The notes beneath the pieces were generated by a model. It made no database searches. It saw nothing but the letters and a program-made list of their open reading frames with translations, and was not told the DNA's origin. Of a stretch of 6,273 bases of DNA, positions 1 to 6,273 are shown in pieces. The stretch's first letter is position 1. The number at the start of each line of letters is the position of its first letter. Source of the stretch: Polaromonas sp. YR568 (GTDB taxonomy: Bacteria > Pseudomonadota > Gammaproteobacteria > Burkholderiales > Burkholderiaceae). The stretch spans positions 1-6,273 of the forward strand of contig CAMBWM010000137.1 of NCBI GenBank assembly GCA_945871335.1. Direction: 5' to 3'. The translations under genes were made by a program, and so were the position numbers.

Positions 1-420
1 GTGGGCGAGATCATCAGCTGGAAAGAAGCGCTGCGCCGCCACCCGCACGACCCGACGGACCCCAACCACACCTTTTACTTTCACGTCGATGAAAAGCACG
101 TGATCGACGCCAAGCACGGCGGCAACTCTTCACGCTGGATCAACCACAGCTGCGCGCCCAATTGCGAGGCGGATGAACAAAAGGGCCGGGTCTTCATCAA
201 GGCGCTTCGCAATATTCCGGCGGGGCAAGAGCTGTTTTACGACTACGGCCTGATCATTGACGCCAAGTACACCAAAAAGCTCAAGGCCGAATACCCCTGC
301 TGGTGCGGTGCGCCCAACTGCCGCGGCACCCTGCTAGCACCCAAGGACAAGGACGAAAAGAAAAAGGCCAAGAAAAAGTCAGGCAAAAAATCCAAGAAAC
401 TCAAAAGTAAAAAACACTGA
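1..420 (+). CDS. SET-domain protein lysine methyltransferase, 3' part (5' end outside window)
   Basis: This is the C-terminal 139 residues of a SET-domain protein, a family that moves a methyl group from S-adenosylmethionine to lysine side chains. Numbering residues from base 1, visible hallmarks are GEII at 2-5 (normally an internal SET motif, Y-x-G-E), RWINHSCAPNC at 45-55 (SAM and active-site motif), ELFYDYG at 77-83 with the catalytic-type Tyr82, and a post-SET CxCx4C cluster (Cys100, Cys102, Cys107) that with Cys51 should bind zinc. The tail after residue 114 is extremely basic: 15 lysines among residues 115-138. Because GEII is internal to the fold, the GTG at base 1 is read as a valine codon, not a start; the first SET strands lie upstream. 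It precedes birA by 19 bases in the same direction. The substrate is unknown. The lysine tail could bind nucleic acid or be a methylation target, which is inference. The SET assignment itself is firm. Confidence 0.9.
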   Translation: MGEIISWKEALRRHPHDPTDPNHTFYFHVDEKHVIDAKHGGNSSRWINHSCAPNCEADEQKGRVFIKALRNIPAGQELFYDYGLIIDAKYTKKLKAEYPCWCGAPNCRGTLLAPKDKDEKKKAKKKSGKKSKKLKSKKH

Positions 421-439
421 GCCACGCTTGCCTGCGCCC

Positions 440-1342
440 ATGTCCGAGTCCGTCAATGCCGAAAGCCCCGCTGCAAAAACGCCTGTGCGCTGGCCCGCAG
501 AAGCCATCTGGCAGGCCGTGGCGCCGCGCTTGCCAGCTTTCACGGTGGAGATCTTGCCGCAGATCGATTCAACCAACAGCGAGCTGATGCGGCGTTGCCG
601 CGCCTCCGCTAGCGCAGCCAGCCCGCTACCACCTGAATCCATCTTGCTGGTGGCAGAACATCAAAGCGCGGGCCGTGGTCGCCTGGGCCGCAGCTGGCAC
701 AGCGCAGCGGGCGCCAGCCTGACTTTTTCACTGGGCCTGCCGCTGCAGCCGGCCGACTGGTCCGGCCTGTCGCTGGCGGTCGGCGTGAGTCTGGCCGACA
801 GTCTGGCGCCGAAAACGCAAGAGGGCGACAAGCTGCAACTTAAATGGCCAAATGACTTGTGGCTCAACGATTGCAAGCTGGGCGGCATTCTGGTGGAGAC
901 CGCCAGCTGGGGAGATCAGCGCTACGTGGTCATCGGTGTCGGACTCAACGTGATGACCCCGGCGCAAACCTTTGAAACCGCAGCGCAGTCCGGCATGCCG
1001 CCTGGCGTTGCCGCCACGTCCTTGCAGGCCTTGTGGCCGGGTATGGGCGCCCCTTGGGCACTGAACGCTGTGGCCGCACCGCTGGTCGCTGCCGTGCTGG
1101 CTTTTGAGCGGGAAGGTTTTGCGCCCTTTCAAGCGCGCTTTGCCGCCCGCGATGCGCTGGCCGGGCGGGCCGTGCGTCTGTCTGACGGCACCGAGGGCAG
1201 CGCCTGTGGTGTCGGCCCGCAAGGCGCCTTGCGCGTGCAGACCGCGGCTGGCATGCGTGACATCAGCAGCCAGGAGGTCAGCGTTCGCCCGCTCGCCGCT
1301 GCGCAGCCCCTATTTGCTACAGTCGGGGCGAACCGCTTGTAA
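440..1342 (+). CDS. birA: Biotin--[acetyl-CoA-carboxylase] ligase, monofunctional (no HTH domain)
   Basis: Biotin protein ligase: it activates biotin as biotinyl-5'-AMP and attaches it to the acceptor lysine of BCCP, the biotin carrier subunit of acetyl-CoA carboxylase, in the cytoplasm. In the 300-residue product I see DSTN at 43-46, the biotinyl-AMP loop GRGRLGR at 78-84 preceded by AEHQSA, KWPND at 135-139, Lys146 followed by LGGILVE, and GVGLN at 166-170. A small C-terminal domain follows, from about 240 to 285. The first 35 residues are too short for the winged-helix DNA-binding domain of E. coli BirA and do not resemble it, so this should be an enzyme only and not a biotin repressor. 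An Ala/Ser/Pro-rich insert (about residues 53-66) lies after the DSTN helix. I chose ATG 440; an in-frame TTG at 428 adds four residues. Neither has a good Shine-Dalgarno sequence, so translation may be coupled to the SET gene that ends at 420. Confidence 0.93.
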   Translation: MSESVNAESPAAKTPVRWPAEAIWQAVAPRLPAFTVEILPQIDSTNSELMRRCRASASAASPLPPESILLVAEHQSAGRGRLGRSWHSAAGASLTFSLGLPLQPADWSGLSLAVGVSLADSLAPKTQEGDKLQLKWPNDLWLNDCKLGGILVETASWGDQRYVVIGVGLNVMTPAQTFETAAQSGMPPGVAATSLQALWPGMGAPWALNAVAAPLVAAVLAFEREGFAPFQARFAARDALAGRAVRLSDGTEGSACGVGPQGALRVQTAAGMRDISSQEVSVRPLAAAQPLFATVGANRL

Positions 1343-1345
1343 GGT
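1341..1345 (+). promoter_or_regulatory. Ribosome binding site overlapping the birA stop codon
   Basis: AAGGT lies four bases before ATG 1350 and shares its first two bases with the TAA stop of birA (1340-1342). It supports 1350 as the true start of the exported protein, rather than any of the upstream start codons in that frame that run back inside birA to 1104. The overlap suggests translational coupling with birA. Confidence 0.55.
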
Positions 1346-1349
1346 CCTT

Positions 1350-1802
1350 ATGCAAAAAATTTTGAGGCTTCCTCTCGTGCCTTGCCTGCGGAGCGCTCTG
1401 CTGATGCTGGTAATAGGCCCGTTGGCTCTCTTGGCTCAGGCGCAAACCTTCAAGCTCGAATGCGAGGCCGAAGGTCTGATTGTGCAGCTCGACAACAAAA
1501 AACTGCCGCCCGCCAAAGTCAGCATCGAGATACAGAACATCGGCTGGCACATGTACTTCAATGTGGTCGGCCCGCCTGATTACCAGATGCGCGTCAGCAG
1601 CCTGATCACCGAGCAATTCCAGGGCACCAACCTGAGCAACGCCTCGCGCCTGGGCGCCAACAAAAAGAACAAAAGTAACGGCCACGAAACCCAGGTCGTT
1701 ATTGACCGGGCCACCGTGAGCTACAGCGGCTATAACGATGTCGATCAACGCGGCAAGCTGGTGCGCATCCTCTACGAGGGCAAGTGCAAACTGCCCGCTT
1801 GA
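1350..1802 (+). CDS. Small exported protein of unknown function
   Basis: I do not recognise the family of this 150-residue protein. The N-terminus looks like a Sec signal peptide: basic residues at Lys3, Arg6 and Arg14, a hydrophobic core LLMLVIGPLALLA at 17-29, and a probable cleavage site after Ala-Gln-Ala at 29-31, leaving about 119 mature residues in the periplasm or beyond. There is no lipobox cysteine at the cleavage site. The mature part is rich in alternating polar and hydrophobic residues, suggesting a mostly beta fold, and has exactly two cysteines, Cys38 near the start and Cys146 near the end, well placed for a disulfide joining the terminal strands. It contains an Asn/Lys-rich stretch (ANKKNKSNG). 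The start at 1350 fits the signal peptide and the AAGGT upstream. It sits 7 bases after birA and 11 before the pirin gene, so it is probably co-transcribed with both, but neither neighbour indicates its role. Confidence 0.8.
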   Translation: MQKILRLPLVPCLRSALLMLVIGPLALLAQAQTFKLECEAEGLIVQLDNKKLPPAKVSIEIQNIGWHMYFNVVGPPDYQMRVSSLITEQFQGTNLSNASRLGANKKNKSNGHETQVVIDRATVSYSGYNDVDQRGKLVRILYEGKCKLPA

Positions 1803-1806
1803 AAGA
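1800..1806 (+). promoter_or_regulatory. Ribosome binding site of the pirin gene
   Basis: TGAAAGA, made of the upstream gene's TGA stop plus a purine run, lies seven bases before ATG 1814. It is a weak Shine-Dalgarno sequence, but it favours ATG 1814 over the in-frame GTG at 1784, which would overlap the preceding gene by 19 bases and add ten residues (start codon plus QTARLKDLY) not expected in this family. Confidence 0.45.
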
Positions 1807-1813
1807 CCTGTAC

Positions 1814-2848
1814 ATGCCAAGCGCTGCCATCTTGAAAATCAAGCCACTGGGTTTCCCGTGGAAGACCATCGACCCTTTTTTATTTTGCGCGTACCACGAT
1901 GACGCCTACCCGGCAGGTAATGCGCACATGGGGCCGGCTGTGTCGCTGGTCGGCCGGCAGCTGGGCCAGGACTTCAGCCGTCAGGGCGGCTGGAGCATGT
2001 ACCACGGGCAAACCGTTCCGGGCTTTCCATCGCACCCGCACCGCGGCTTTGAAACCGTCACCATCGTGCGCAAGGGCCTGATCGACCACGCCGACTCGCT
2101 GGGCGCAGCCGCGCGCTTCGGGCGGGGCGATGTGCAGTGGCTGACGGCCGGCCGGGGCATCGTGCATGCCGAGATGTTTCCGCTGCTGGCCACCGACCAG
2201 GCCAACCCGCTGGAGCTGTTTCAAATCTGGTTGAACCTGCCGGCGGCCAGCAAGATGGCGCCGCCGCACTTCACCATGATCTGGTCACAAGACGTGGTGC
2301 GCCACGTGACGCAAGACGAGGCCGGCCGCAGCACCGAGCTGGCCGTGATCGCCGGCCGCTTGCAGGATGCCGACGCGCCGCAGTCGCCGCCGCCCGACTC
2401 CTGGGCGGCACAGCTTGACGCCGATGTGGCGATGTGGACCCTACGCATGGACCCAGGCGCGCACTGGACGCTGCCCGCCACCGCAGGCGAGCAGACGCAG
2501 CGCAGTCTGTATTTCTTCAAGGGTGAGCAGGTCGAAATTGAGGCTGAACTTTTAACGCAGCACGCCGCGCTTGAGCTCGCCCGCTGCGCCGTGACCTTGG
2601 TCAATCGTGGAAACACGGCAGCCGAATTTTTACTCTTGCAAGGCAAACCGATTGGCGAGCCGGTGGCGCAGTACGGCCCCTTCGTGATGAACACGCAAGC
2701 TGAAATCCGCCAGACCGTCGCCGACTACCAGCGCACCCAGTTCGGCGGCTGGCCCTGGGACGACAGCGGCCCGGTGCACGGACCCGAGCCGGTGCGCTTT
2801 GCGCGCTACCCGGACGGGCGCGAGACGCGGCCGGCGTCAAACGACTGA
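1814..2848 (+). CDS. Pirin family protein (bicupin)
   Basis: A 344-residue pirin, a cytoplasmic protein of two cupin barrels that binds one metal ion, usually iron, in the N-terminal barrel. The signature SHPHRGFETVT is at 73-83 and GDVQWLTAGRGIVHAE at 105-120. From known pirin structures the metal ligands should be His74, His76, His118 and Glu120, and all are present. The C-terminal pirin domain ends in the family's usual stretch, GKPIGEPVAQYGPFVMNT followed by a QRTQFGGWPW segment at about residues 300-309. Some pirins have quercetin 2,3-dioxygenase activity and others act as regulators through protein contacts; the sequence does not show which applies here, so I give no more specific name. 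The gene is last in the plus-strand series and is followed after about 28 bases by a terminator. Confidence 0.92.
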   Translation: MPSAAILKIKPLGFPWKTIDPFLFCAYHDDAYPAGNAHMGPAVSLVGRQLGQDFSRQGGWSMYHGQTVPGFPSHPHRGFETVTIVRKGLIDHADSLGAAARFGRGDVQWLTAGRGIVHAEMFPLLATDQANPLELFQIWLNLPAASKMAPPHFTMIWSQDVVRHVTQDEAGRSTELAVIAGRLQDADAPQSPPPDSWAAQLDADVAMWTLRMDPGAHWTLPATAGEQTQRSLYFFKGEQVEIEAELLTQHAALELARCAVTLVNRGNTAAEFLLLQGKPIGEPVAQYGPFVMNTQAEIRQTVADYQRTQFGGWPWDDSGPVHGPEPVRFARYPDGRETRPASND

Positions 2849-2876
2849 CGCAGCCGCTCAAACCACAGCACCCATG

Positions 2877-2904
2877 AAAAAACGCACCCGAGGGTGCATT
2901 TTTT
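2877..2904. terminator. Bidirectional intrinsic terminator between the pirin gene and gap
   Basis: Six A (2877-2882), stem GCACC (2884-2888), loop CGAG (2889-2892), stem GGTGC (2893-2897), then six T (2899-2904). The stem is perfect, and the A and T tracts can extend it past a single C/A mismatch (2883/2898). Read on either strand it gives a GC hairpin followed by a U tract. It lies between two converging genes, 28 bases after the pirin stop and 18 bases after the gap stop, so it should end both transcripts. The stem is only five G+C-rich pairs, so the efficiency is uncertain. Confidence 0.85.
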
Positions 2905-2922
2905 GTGAGTCGTTGCGAGCCT

Positions 2923-3987
<1,065 letters not shown>

Positions 3988-6045
3988 TTATTTCCTGAAC
4001 AGAACCTTGCGGACGGTGTTGGCGACGTTTTCCGGTGTGAAGCCGAAGTGCTTGAACAGCACAGGCGCCGGGGCTGACTCGCCGTAGCTGTCGATGCCGA
4101 CGACGGCTGCGCAGCCGTATTTCCACCAGCCGTCTGTCACGCCCATCTCAACGGCAATGCGCGGAATGCCTTCCGGCAGCACTTCGGTTTTGTAAGCGGC
4201 TTTTTGCTTGTCAAAGGTGGTGGTGCTGGGCATGGAGACCACGCGCACGGCGATCTTGAACTCTTTGGCCAGCAGTTCCTGGGCCTTGAGCGCGAGCTGC
4301 ACTTCAGAGCCGGTGGCGATGATGACGGCCTGCGCCTTTTTCTTCAGGCCGACTTCTTCAGGCTCGGCCAAAACGTAAGCGCCTTTGCTGATCTGGCCGA
4401 CATCGTCTTTGGGCGCGTAGGGCAGGTTCTGGCGGCTGAGCAGCAGTGCTGTGGGCTTGTTTTTGTTTTGCAGGGCCACGGCCCAGGCCACGGCGGTTTC
4501 TGTAGTGTCGCCTGGACGCCAGACATCCAGGTTGGGGATCAGACGCAGCGACGCGGCGTGCTCGATCGACTGGTGCGTCGGGCCGTCTTCGCCGAGGCCA
4601 ATGGAGTCGTGCGTGAACACATGCACCACGCGCAGTTTCATGAGCGCAGCCATACGAATGGCGTTGCGGCTGTAGTCGCTAAACGTCAGGAAAGTGCCGC
4701 CGTAAGGAATGTAGCCGCCGTGCAGCGCAATGCCGTTCATGATGGCGGCCATGCCGAATTCGCGCACACCGTAGTTGATGTGGCGCCCGCCGATTTTCTG
4801 GCCATCGGCTGTCTCGCTCAGTACCACCGCGCCTTGCGCGTCAAAGCGCAGATTGGGCGTGCTCTTGGTGTTGGTGAGGTTGGAGCCGGTCAGGTCGGCC
4901 GAGCCGCCCAGCAACTCGGGCAGGCCGGCGGTGAAGGCTTCGAGCGCGAGCTGCGAGGCTTTGCGCGAGGCCACGGTCTCGGCCTTGGTGTGTGCGCCCA
5001 CCACGGTGTCCACGGCGAGCTGCGAAAAGGACTTGGGCAGCTCGCCCTTCATGCGGCGCAGCAGCTCGGCAGCTTGCGCCGGAAAGGCGGCCTGGTAAGC
5101 GCTGAACTTGGCGCTCCAGGCGGCTTCACGCGCTTGGCCGGCAGCCTTGGCGTCCCAAGCGTCGTAGGCGGATTGCGGCATTTCGAAAGGAGCGTGCGGC
5201 CAGCCCAGGGCTTCGCGCGTGAGCTTGATTTCTTCGGCGCCCAGCGGTTCGCCGTGGGCCTTGGCGGTGTTGGCACGGTTGGGCGAGCCTTTGCCGATAT
5301 GGGTCTTGCAAATGATCAGCGTCGGCTTGCTATCGCCGGCGCCTTTGGCCTGGGCGATGGCGGCGTCCACGGCGTCTGCGTTGTGGCCGTCCACCGGGCC
5401 GATAACGTTCCATCCGTAGGCGGCAAAGCGCTGGGCGGTGTTGTCAATGAACCAGGGCGCAACCTGGCCGTCAATCGAGATGCCGTTGTCGTCGTACAGA
5501 GCGATCAGCTTGCCGAGCTTCCAGGCACCGGCCAGGGCGGCGGCTTCGTGGCTGATGCCCTCCATCAGGCAACCGTCGCCCATGAAGACATAGGTGTGGT
5601 GGTTGACAACTTCATGGCCGGGGCGGTTGAACTCTTGCGCGAGCAATTTTTCAGCCAGCGCCATGCCGACGGCGTTGGTCACGCCCTGGCCGAGCGGGCC
5701 GGTGGTGGTCTCAACGCCGGGGGTGTAGCCGACTTCCGGATGGCCCGGCGTTTTGCTGTGCAGCTGGCGGAAGTTTTTCAGCTCTTTCATGGGCAGCGCG
5801 TAGCCCGTCAGGTGCAGCAGCGCGTAAATCAGCATGGAGCCATGGCCGTTGGACAGCACGAAGCGGTCGCGGTCCAGCCAGTGCGGGTTGGCCGGGTTGT
5901 GCTGCAAATGCCGCGCCCACAAAGCCACCGCCATATCGGCCATGCCCATGGGCGCGCCGGGGTGGCCGGAATTTGCTTGCTGAACGGCGTCCATGGCCAG
6001 GGCACGGATGGCGTTGGCCATGAGGGGGGAGGAGTTATCAGCCAT
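3988..6045 (-). CDS. tkt: Transketolase
   Basis: Thiamine-diphosphate enzyme of the pentose phosphate pathway that moves two-carbon ketol units, for example from xylulose-5-phosphate to ribose-5-phosphate or erythrose-4-phosphate, releasing glyceraldehyde-3-phosphate. The 685 residues cover the whole family length. The N-terminal cofactor domain has [12 protein letters not shown] at 26-37 and SNGHGS at 65-70 (His28 and His68), GPLGQG at 116-121, and the ThDP/metal motif from GDG (156-158) to Asn187. The pyrimidine-binding domain has the SRKAS segment at 360-364, Glu429 in REFGM (the glutamate that activates the cofactor), and [14 protein letters not shown] at 479-492. The C-terminal domain runs from about 555 to the end. 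The start at 6045 gives the usual MADNS-type N-terminus but lacks a clear Shine-Dalgarno; Met9 (6021) is a less likely alternative, also without one. gap follows downstream and consumes the glyceraldehyde-3-phosphate this enzyme makes. Confidence 0.97.
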   Translation of the reverse strand: MADNSSPLMANAIRALAMDAVQQANSGHPGAPMGMADMAVALWARHLQHNPANPHWLDRDRFVLSNGHGSMLIYALLHLTGYALPMKELKNFRQLHSKTPGHPEVGYTPGVETTTGPLGQGVTNAVGMALAEKLLAQEFNRPGHEVVNHHTYVFMGDGCLMEGISHEAAALAGAWKLGKLIALYDDNGISIDGQVAPWFIDNTAQRFAAYGWNVIGPVDGHNADAVDAAIAQAKGAGDSKPTLIICKTHIGKGSPNRANTAKAHGEPLGAEEIKLTREALGWPHAPFEMPQSAYDAWDAKAAGQAREAAWSAKFSAYQAAFPAQAAELLRRMKGELPKSFSQLAVDTVVGAHTKAETVASRKASQLALEAFTAGLPELLGGSADLTGSNLTNTKSTPNLRFDAQGAVVLSETADGQKIGGRHINYGVREFGMAAIMNGIALHGGYIPYGGTFLTFSDYSRNAIRMAALMKLRVVHVFTHDSIGLGEDGPTHQSIEHAASLRLIPNLDVWRPGDTTETAVAWAVALQNKNKPTALLLSRQNLPYAPKDDVGQISKGAYVLAEPEEVGLKKKAQAVIIATGSEVQLALKAQELLAKEFKIAVRVVSMPSTTTFDKQKAAYKTEVLPEGIPRIAVEMGVTDGWWKYGCAAVVGIDSYGESAPAPVLFKHFGFTPENVANTVRKVLFRK

Positions 6046-6127
6046 TTACGTGTGAGTCCAGAGTGAGGTGCGCAGGGAAAGTGAGGAGGTGAAATCTGTC
6101 CCGGGGCCAAGCCCGGCATCAGCAAGG

Positions 6128-6133
6128 ATTTTA
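6128..6133 (-). promoter_or_regulatory. Possible -10 box of the tkt-gap promoter
   Basis: Reads TAAAAT on the minus strand, five of six matches to the sigma-70 consensus, with TG directly before it. It is the most A+T-rich spot upstream of tkt in an otherwise GC-rich region. No TTGACA-like hexamer is visible at the right spacing, so this is tentative. Confidence 0.35.
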
Positions 6134-6185
6134 CAGGGGCAGCCATTCGCCCGGGCCGTTCGGGTGGCGCGACGGGTGCGGGCGC

Positions 6186-6191
6186 GATAAT
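6186..6191 (+). promoter_or_regulatory. Possible -10 box of the nucleotidyltransferase gene
   Basis: GATAAT matches five of six sigma-70 positions and ends eight bases before ATG 6200. If it is used, transcription would begin at about 6197-6200, giving an mRNA with almost no leader. There is no visible -35 box. Confidence 0.35.
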
Positions 6192-6199
6192 CCGCCAAC

Positions 6200-6273
6200 A
6201 TGAGCCCTGCCCCTGTTTTGCCCCCCGCTACGCCTGCTGTGCGCCACGCACTGATACTGGCCGCCGGCCGTGG
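6200..6273 (+). CDS. Nucleotidyltransferase family protein, N-terminal fragment (3' end outside window)
   Basis: Only 24 full codons are visible: a proline/alanine-rich leader (MSPAPVLPPATPAVR), then HALILAAGRG. A hydrophobic strand followed by LAAGRG is the start of the nucleotide-binding loop (L-A-A-G-x-G-x-R) of NTP-transferases that join an NTP to a sugar phosphate, phosphocholine or molybdopterin. The particular substrate cannot be told from so few residues. ATG 6200 is the only ATG in frame, and an in-frame TAA at 6188-6190 blocks any longer form; GTG 6239 is a shorter alternative that would begin just before the conserved strand. No Shine-Dalgarno precedes 6200. The gene points away from tkt. 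Confidence 0.65.
   Translation, partial: MSPAPVLPPATPAVRHALILAAGR

Larger units (their letters stand above)
6046..6199. promoter_or_regulatory. Divergent intergenic region between tkt and a nucleotidyltransferase gene
   Basis: These 154 bases must hold the start signals of two outward-facing genes. On the minus strand I see a -10-like TAAAAT at 6133-6128 that would leave a leader of roughly 75 bases for tkt; on the plus strand GATAAT lies at 6186-6191. Neither has a recognisable -35 box 16-18 bases away. A small inverted repeat, CCGGG (6101-6105) and CCCGG (6112-6116), lies in the tkt leader. No operator for a named regulator is recognisable. Confidence 0.5.

Noticed and set aside
1..3. GTG at base 1 as the start of the SET gene
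   Set aside because: It encodes the residue before the conserved G-E of the SET fold, so the coding sequence must begin upstream of the window.
1306..1329. Inverted repeat GCCCC/GGGGC with TACAGT (1318-1323) between the arms, as an operator or internal promoter
   Set aside because: The repeat is five bases with a 14-base loop inside the birA coding end, TACAGT matches the -10 consensus at only four of six positions, and there is no -35 box. This is within chance for GC-rich DNA.
1104..1349. An upstream extension of the exported protein's frame into birA
   Set aside because: It would overlap birA by more than 200 bases and bury the signal peptide inside the protein. ATG 1350 has a ribosome site and gives a proper N-terminal signal peptide.
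4204..6066. A 620-codon open frame on the plus strand opposite tkt
   Set aside because: The opposite strand encodes a complete transketolase with every catalytic motif. The antisense translation is low-complexity Gly/Ala/Val/His-rich with no recognisable domain, as expected from GC-rich third positions suppressing stop codons.
6101..6116. CCGGG/CCCGG hairpin in the tkt leader as a riboswitch or attenuator
   Set aside because: A single five-pair stem with a six-base loop, no competing structure and no U tract; it does not resemble any riboswitch class I know.

Overview
The window looks like ordinary GC-rich (about 60% G+C by eye) chromosome from a betaproteobacterium, most likely Burkholderiales/Comamonadaceae (Polaromonas or Rhodoferax-like). 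That placement is inferred from protein style and the tkt-gap gene order, not from a database search. I see no mobile element, CRISPR array, tRNA or rRNA. Coding density is high and no gene-free stretch exceeds about 155 bases.

Left half, plus strand (1-2848): four closely spaced genes that probably form the end of one operon. They are (1) the 3' part of a SET-domain protein lysine methyltransferase with a very lysine-rich C-terminal tail, cut by the window edge; (2) birA, a biotin protein ligase without the DNA-binding N-terminal domain; (3) a small exported protein of about 150 residues that I do not recognise; (4) a pirin-family cupin protein. Gaps between them are 19, 7 and 11 bases. A compact A-tract/hairpin/T-tract at 2877-2904 ends this operon and, read the other way, also ends the facing operon.

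Right half, minus strand (6045 down to 2923): tkt (transketolase) followed 66 bases later by gap (glyceraldehyde-3-phosphate dehydrogenase), a central-carbon pair linking the pentose phosphate pathway to glycolysis. Transketolase produces glyceraldehyde-3-phosphate, which is the GAPDH substrate. Both proteins are full length with intact active-site motifs.

Right edge (6046-6273): a 154-base divergent intergenic region, then the first 24 codons of a plus-strand gene whose N-terminus (ALILAAGRG) looks like a nucleotidyltransferase. A -10-like GATAAT lies so close to its ATG that the transcript may be leaderless.

Nothing here amounts to a clear new biological system. The items most worth a second look are the lysine-tailed SET methyltransferase, the unrecognised exported protein between birA and the pirin gene, and the possible leaderless start at 6200.
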